Shown here: in pieces, positions 58,110 to 64,000 of the stretch
Numbering within the stretch: position 1 is the first letter of the stretch
Layout: each line of letters begins with the position of its first letter
NCBI RefSeq assembly: GCF_000003815.2
Contig: NC_049990.1
Coordinates: forward strand, 16,153,548-16,217,547
Direction of reading: 5' to 3'
Length of the DNA stretch: 64,000 nucleotides
DNA from: Branchiostoma floridae
Taxonomy: Eukaryota; Chordata; Leptocardii; Amphioxiformes; Branchiostomatidae
Made by a program: the position numbers and the translations under genes
The notes under the pieces: model-generated
The model's input: the letters and a program-made list of their open reading frames with translations, nothing else
Databases searched by the model: none
What the model was told of the DNA's origin: nothing

Positions 58110-58290
58110 ACTTCTGTATCTGGACAGATTTGTTTGAGCCTATCACACGAGGAAGGAATCCTACTCTTTTTGATAAGTGCGGTCGGTAACATGCTTGAAG
58201 TGTGGCTGTCCTCAAACACGGGACCTCCACGGATAAGACGTTAAATAAACTAACGTCCTATCTGAGGATGTCCCTAGCCAAGGGCGGTTC
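58110..58290 (-). repeat. SINE-like repeat body (copy 2 equivalent of 34045-34205)
   Basis: Same block order as in copy 1 (CTATCACACGAGGAAGGAAT, CTCAAACACGGGACCTCC, CCCTAGCCAAGGGCGG), with an extra short insertion after ACCTCC. Confidence 0.6.
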
Positions 58291-58904
58291 AAACTACAAT
58301 TTGTAGGTTACCTGTTTGAGTAACTGAAATGATAACCCTGCTGCTTTGCCATCTAAACTGATGTGCGTGGATCCGTAGACCAGAGTTTGATTCTAGCAAT
58401 GTCTAGGGTCAACCCCAGCTCGGACAGACCCCAGCTCGGACAGGTTGTAAGGGATTGCATTCATCATTTAGGATGGTGACGTAAATCGAGGGTCCCCGTG
58501 TATGAGAGACCTTCAGGCATAATTGGCCATGTGGCACGTTGGATCCAAACGATCCCGCGATCACAGAAGTTAAGCAACACTCAGTCGGGTCAGTTCTTGG
58601 ATGGAAGTCCCCCAACCGAGGACGACTGGATGCTGTAGCCTCATGAAGCTTTCCATGAAATTGTCTTCCAGGAGGGACGTAAAACGGGGGTCCCGTGATC
58701 GAGGAGGCGCCTTGACCATGTTAATCATCGGCTGAAGCCATATTACTCTACTAGCTAACAAAAGAGTGTCTTCTACTTCTTTATGGCAGTGTGGTTTTAA
58801 ACTGATGGGAAAAAAGGTAATTATCCTTTTATGCAGTAAGATTGGGTAGATTTCTGTTTATTTTAACCTCACCTCAAACCTATGTTTTCCCATCTTTCCT
58901 GCAG

Positions 58905-61900
58905 ACACAGAAGACATCTACACCAAAGTGTTCCAGGAGCTCGTGGCACCGTATGGCAAGACATTTAATTGGACGATCAAGGCCAAAATGATGGGGATGA
59001 CGCCTCAACAGGGTGCCTCATACCTTATTAAGACATTAGGTACTGGTTGGTTTATGCTTGTTACACTGTGCGGACTGGACAGCTTTTTCCGCAAATCCAC
59101 AACGTCCATTGTACCTTTAATGGTGCTAAGGAAAAGATTTTTCGACCAATCCTAACAAAAAACATGTGCTGATCTAAGTCTTTTATTTTAGGAGGGAGGG
59201 GGAAGGACCATCGACAAGGGACTAATACTTTCCATTAAACATGTGATGAAAATATCAATTTGTAGAATCATTTTCCATTCGACCTGTCCTCATTTCTGTT
59301 GTGACAGGATAAGTCATATATTAAACAGACCCTCCCATCCTAGGACCCCTTTATTTTGAGAAACAGTGTATAGTATTGTAGATGTAATGCTATATTAGTG
59401 AAATGATAAAAATGCTGGTGTCTTCAATCTTTCATTTCATTTTGTATTTGTAACTTAAATTGTGTTTATTGGATTGCTTTGATCAAAATCTGAAAAAGAT
59501 GAGCAATCTAAATTTTTTTCAGGACATTTTTATGCAATAGTTCAAGTAGTTATGTTGTCAATTATGTTTTCTGTATTTGCATATGGAATTGAATTTTATT
59601 TCCTCCATTTCACTCACTTCTGAATACCCACAGACCTTCCCATGACTGAGGAGCATTACCATGAGTGGACCACCAAAAGATATGCTGAACTCATGCCAAC
59701 AGCGGAGATGCTACCTGGTTAGTGTACCTGAATATGTTGTATCTTTTAGGGGGAATTACTATGCATTTAATTTTATGGTAGCGAGAAAATGGAGTAGTTT
59801 TGAGTTATATTATACTGTAGTCACCGATACAGTAGTGGAAATATTTGCGGTGGTTTTGAGGTTGCTGTGAAGTGGCCACCACGAAAACTGATTATCAAAC
59901 CAGATTACAAACATTTCTGCATTTACAGTACTGTTCCCTGAGAGGTCGTATTTGGCAGTTATAAATTTAGTTGTGATCTGTAAATATCCCCACTTTAAAT
60001 ACTTGAATAGTAAAGAGAAATTTATATTCCTGACAACTTTTGATAAACCAACTCTAACTAACCATACAGCTAGCTACATTTATACAATTACCAAGAAGCG
60101 AGAGGAAGTCGAATGTCCTAGAATAGATTAGACGCATGTCCTCACATATATAGATGTGTATGACTGTTTCCATTGTTACATATATGTGATTCTTACCGTG
60201 TGACCTGTACTTAGCCCAGTGGGGCAAAAATGTGCAATAAAGGTCTTCATTCATTATGGATTTGCAAATTACAAAACAGGGCTGACATGCCAAAAAGCAG
60301 TTACTCAAGCAACTAGATATGATTTTGGAAATGGTTAGATTATCAGATCGCATGCACTACCTTTTTTTTTTATTCACATTTATTTAACGAGGATTTGACA
60401 AAAAGCAAAGTTGCTTATCTGAGTCTTCTCCTCTTACACATGACAAAAATAAGGACACACATACAAAATAACGAACACTAAATAACATAGTCAAAAGATA
60501 ATGATAACGACGTGAAAATAAACAAGGAATCAAGTAACAGAGTGAACGTGCAGCTGGTTTACAAACTTAGGAATAATCAAATATAGGCTATATAATCAAC
60601 TAAAATCAAAAACGACCTGTCTGTTGGATGAACTTGAATACAACATCAAATAAAAGACAATTTTGAATGGGAGATAAGAGTGCATTTCCCCTAAGTAGAG
60701 TTGAACATACAATATTTTCAGTGGTGTGTCTTGGGTCAAATGGTAAGATACCCTGCATGAACATAGTGGTTAAAGATGACAACATATCAACACTACCTTT
60801 GTCAGTGATAATGAGGACTCCGACCCTGAGATATCTTCTTTTTTGGCATATTTGCTACTAGGATGTGTAACCTTTATCGACCAAATAGTGACATGGTGTA
60901 AAATGTTTTTGGGAGTTGATTCTGTAACTTATCTCTTGGTACATTTTTAAAGAAGATTTCTTTATGAGAATTCATATGTCCTTCAAGGTGCAGAGAAGGT
61001 TGTACGTCACCTTCACAAACACAGGGTCCCCATTGGTCTCTCCACGGGATCGGACGCGGAGAAGTTCAACACCAAGACGACCAATCACAGGGAGTTCTTC
61101 AAGCTGTTTGACCCCTTGGTGACCTGTGGCAGTGACCCGGAAGTGAAACATGGCAAGCCTCATGCTGATGCATTCCTGGTGCCTGCAACAAGGTTTCCTG
61201 ACAAACCCAACCCAGCCCAGGTAGGTATATACTATAAGTAAGAGCGAGTTAACTTACTAGTTGCATGTAGTAAGATAACTCGCTCTTACTTCACAAGAAC
61301 GAGTTCTTATACTTAGACTATTCAGAAATACTCAGGTCATTCAACATTGTTCAGTAGGGGTGTGCACCTAAACTAAGGCTAAAGTGAAATAAACATTGCG
61401 GCGTCAGTGTGGCTTAGTCCAAAGAGGTCCTGGGCTCAGATCTCCTAACATGCCCCATTGACGTTGTGCCCTTGGGGACTGTACGATATTTATCAGGGGG
61501 GGAGGGCTGGTGCGTTAGGGGGGGAGGGCCATGTTAAATTTTTTTGAGGTGGGGGGAGGGCCATGTTAATTTTTTTTGAGATAGGGGGAAGGCCATGTTA
61601 TTTTTTTGAAAGAATTGTAAATACTATTTTTTGTTTTGATATCTTGACATGGCCCTAAAACTGATAAAATAAGCCTTCTGAATTGCCTAAAATGCAAGAG
61701 CTTCCGGGGGGCTTCGCCCCCCTAGGCCCCCCAAAGTGGCGCTGCCCTGGACCAGCGTTCCCGCCAGGCATACGTCATTCCGTCTCCGGACTTATTTTTT
61801 TCTGGAAAGATGCACTCGGCTCGGCTGAGTTTCCCCAAATATTTAAGTTACAAAAGCGGTGCGCGGTAAATATGTGAAGAATCCAAAACTATACACTTTA

Positions 61901-63734
61901 TTTTTTATTTACAACATTTCTTTTGTTTCAAAGGGACAAAATTTGCGGCAGAAAAGGGGCCGCGATATTGTTGTCAAGCGTCGATCGAGTCGGCTGTGCA
62001 CTGGCATTGTCTGTGGCACATGGCGCGGCACGCCCCCCTCCCCAGACGGACTGTCGATCGCAGCGCCCAGCACGTTGGGACGTCTTTTCTGGCTACTCCT
62101 TCAAGGCTACACCGGCACTGATCACTGCCAAAGACGCAGCAGATCACCGTCCTTCGTATAATGTATAACGTTCTTGGTCTCTATGTAAAAAGAAATCCAG
62201 CGGTGAGCCAAAGATTTCACGCCGAAAACGGGGTTACCTGAGGTCGCACGAAACAAACGCACGCTCGTGGAAAATGACGGCGCGGCCTTGTAAAACCCGA
62301 CCGATTCGATAAATGATAAATTTTAGTAAAATCATCGGGCAAAATAGAAAAAAAACACAAGGTGTGATGGCGCCGTTATTTTATCCTCTGGAAAAACTAC
62401 TATTTGATGCGGGAGGGCGCAACATCGATCGCACGAGGTAGGCATTCTTTATTCAATGTCGGAAAAAAATTGGCAGGATTTTTCCATGGGCTGACGAACT
62501 CACTTGCTAGAGCCCTGTTTGGAAGCATCAAAAACCAAAAATTTTCATATAGACATGACTGGACAAATAATACCCGGGCCAGATCACGGACTGCTGATTC
62601 CCCGAGCTAATAGTTATAACATATTTTTGGGGGAGGGCGGACGTCGATTACTGAAAAACGGGAGTAAAAAAGGCAACCGGCATCCAATCTCAAGGGCATA
62701 ATTTTCCTCTGAAAATGCAGGAAATTCTGTTTTAGAGGGTTTGAAAATCCAAATTTTCCTGGGGGAGCATGCCCCCGGACCCCTGCCCCGACGCTGTGAA
62801 AGAATCCTGGCGAGAACACTGGGCCCTTGTGCCCTGACGTCTATATTACTAAGATTATTTTATCGGTTGTTTTTCTACCCGTTTGATTATGCCTGTCGGG
62901 GGGGAGGGCCATGTTAATTTTTTTGAGGTGGAGGGGGAGGGTCACGTTAGAATTTTTTGAGATGGGGGGGAGGGCCATCAAAAAATTTTTTGATCCGACT
63001 TCCAATGCACCAGCCCTCCCCCCCCGATAAATATCGTACGGTCCCTTGGGAAAGGCACTTAATAGTCAACTTTCCTCACTATGTCATTGGTCGACATGCT
63101 TTCACACTATCAGGGTTATACCGCCCCTTATAGGGTGACATACCCTTTTGATAGCTGAATACAAGATGGGAATGCACATGATGTTGATCACCATACCTCG
63201 CTAGACTCAGGTGAAATTGAGGTGACAATTGTACCTACATGTACATGTAACTGCAGCCAAAATTGTATGAATGTCCCTCTAATAGGACGTTACATGGGGG
63301 CTCTGTGTTTGAGGAGAGCCACATCTCAAAAACATTAAAGAACCCACTACACTTGCAAAAACCTGAAATAGAGGTCCTTCTCGTTGTGAGTATTTCAAAC
63401 AAATCTGCCTGAATATGCAGCCTGTATTTTTACTGTATTATTGGTGTGTTACGTTATGAGACAGTTTATCGGGTATACAATACAATACAGAGACACAAAC
63501 ATGTTGTATATTTTGCAGGGCATTTTTATTGAGAAAAGTTTCTTTCTGTTTCAGTGCTTGGCTTTTGAAGACTCACCGAATGGTGTGGACTCTGCACTGA
63601 ATGCTGGGATGCAGGTTGTCATGGTGCCACACCCAAACCTGGACCGAAGTCTCTGCACCAATGGCACTCTCGTTTTAAACTCGCTAGAGGATTTCCGTCC
63701 AGAAGAGTTTGGACTACCTGCTTATGATAGCTAG
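58905..63734 (+). CDS. PUDP: Second PUDP copy, exons 2-5 only (no exon 1 seen)
   Basis: Exons at 58905-59039, 59634-59717, 60988-61220 and 63555-63734 match PUDP exons 2-5 in length (135, 84, 233, 180) and phase and have no stops. Motifs II-IV are present ([30 protein letters not shown]). The exon encoding the nucleophile motif FDMDG is not found here, so as it stands this copy cannot make an active phosphatase. It would need the exon at 26255 or an exon outside the assembled sequence. Exon 2 differs from copy 1 at about 12 of 135 bases, with several amino-acid changes (for example KTFDWT to KTFNWT), far more than the RABL6 exons. Intron 4 is enlarged by a 1566-bp transposon. Gene fragment, second locus or alternative haplotype cannot be told apart here. 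Confidence 0.75.
59757..59930. mobile_element. MITE family A copy in PUDP intron 3 (copy 2)
   Basis: Equivalent to 35926-36103; ends TTTCTGCATTTACAGTA. The left end has lost a few bases relative to copy 1. Confidence 0.7.
61238..61289. repeat. 21-bp inverted repeat (hairpin)
   Basis: GTAAGAGCGAGTTAACTTACT is followed about ten bases later by its reverse complement with one mismatch. It starts about 18 bases after the exon 4 donor of PUDP copy 2 and has no counterpart in copy 1. Confidence 0.8.
61477..63042. mobile_element. 1566-bp TIR transposon with 8-bp target duplication
   Basis: Ends are GACTGTACGATATTTATC (left) and the reverse complement of GACCGTACGATATTTATC (right), followed inward by G-runs and GGAGGGCTGGTGC. 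It is flanked by CCCTTGGG on both sides (61469-61476 and 63043-63050). Copy 1 has the uninterrupted site (GTGCCCTTGGGGAAGGCATT), so the borders are directly demonstrated. An 8-bp duplication fits the hAT or P superfamilies. Internal subterminal repeats contain GGGGGGAGGGCCATGTTA. Frames inside are short, so it is probably non-autonomous. Confidence 0.9.
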
Positions 63735-64000
63735 CCCATGTAAAGTGATGGTTTTTAACTCTTAGGTAATTCTACATAGTTTTTACATGCATTTCTAATT
63801 GAAAGGTACTGTTTTCGTCATTAAAGAGTGCACTTTAACTTCTCAAAATCCAAAATGTGATTCAAGTTAGGCCCATGCAAGTTGGGTGCATACTTTAGTA
63901 GGGTGTTGCTCAGATATGTATATGGTGAGAGGACTGATCCAGCAAGAAATATCAGTTTTGTACCAGTACCATATAGCGATACACACCCAACTATGGCATA

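Overview
The window is intron-rich animal DNA. Gene content (a mucin-4-like vWD/EGF membrane protein, PNPLA2-type patatin, PUDP/HDHD1, RABL6 and an ankyrin-Roc-COR protein), the (CCCTAA)n-type repeats, a tRNA-derived SINE and a dense load of small inverted-repeat elements fit a cephalochordate (amphioxus, Branchiostoma) best. This is an inference from family resemblance; no database search was possible. There are two assembly gaps (runs of N at 51990-52089 and 57417-57791).

Layout. 1-2896: a fold-back element whose core is a 51-bp minisatellite made of splice-site-like motifs. 3987-16441 (+): the last 15 coding exons (893 residues) of a mucin-like transmembrane protein with vWD, eight EGF modules and a TM segment; its 5' exons lie left of the window, so the fold-back element is probably intronic. 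18944-23167 (-): a compact patatin-like phospholipase/lipase (PNPLA2 group, about 273 aa) in five coding exons, with a GC-AG intron. 26255-37584 (+): PUDP (pseudouridine-5'-phosphatase), five exons, whose 9-kb first intron contains the whole RABL6 gene (27965-32107, +). 39484-48804 (-): an 805-residue ankyrin-Roc-COR protein with a C-terminal 13-residue repeat. 53215-63734 (+): a second copy of RABL6 exons 2-4 and PUDP exons 2-5, without the first exon of either gene; the RABL6 copy has a one-base frameshift.

The two RABL6/PUDP blocks keep the same exon order and share old repeat insertions, but differ by clean insertions. A SINE with an 11-bp target duplication is present only in copy 1. A 1.57-kb transposon with an 8-bp target duplication is present only in copy 2, as is an expanded 51-bp tandem repeat. 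This is either a real segmental duplication or two divergent haplotypes joined in the assembly. The homology runs to the right edge of the window.

The introns hold many TIR elements: pogo-like with TA ends, a TTAA-flanked element nested inside it, an element with an 8-bp target duplication, G-run-rich TIR elements and a recurrent MITE. They also hold minisatellites and an interstitial telomere-like tract. I saw no CRISPR array, rRNA or credible stand-alone tRNA gene.
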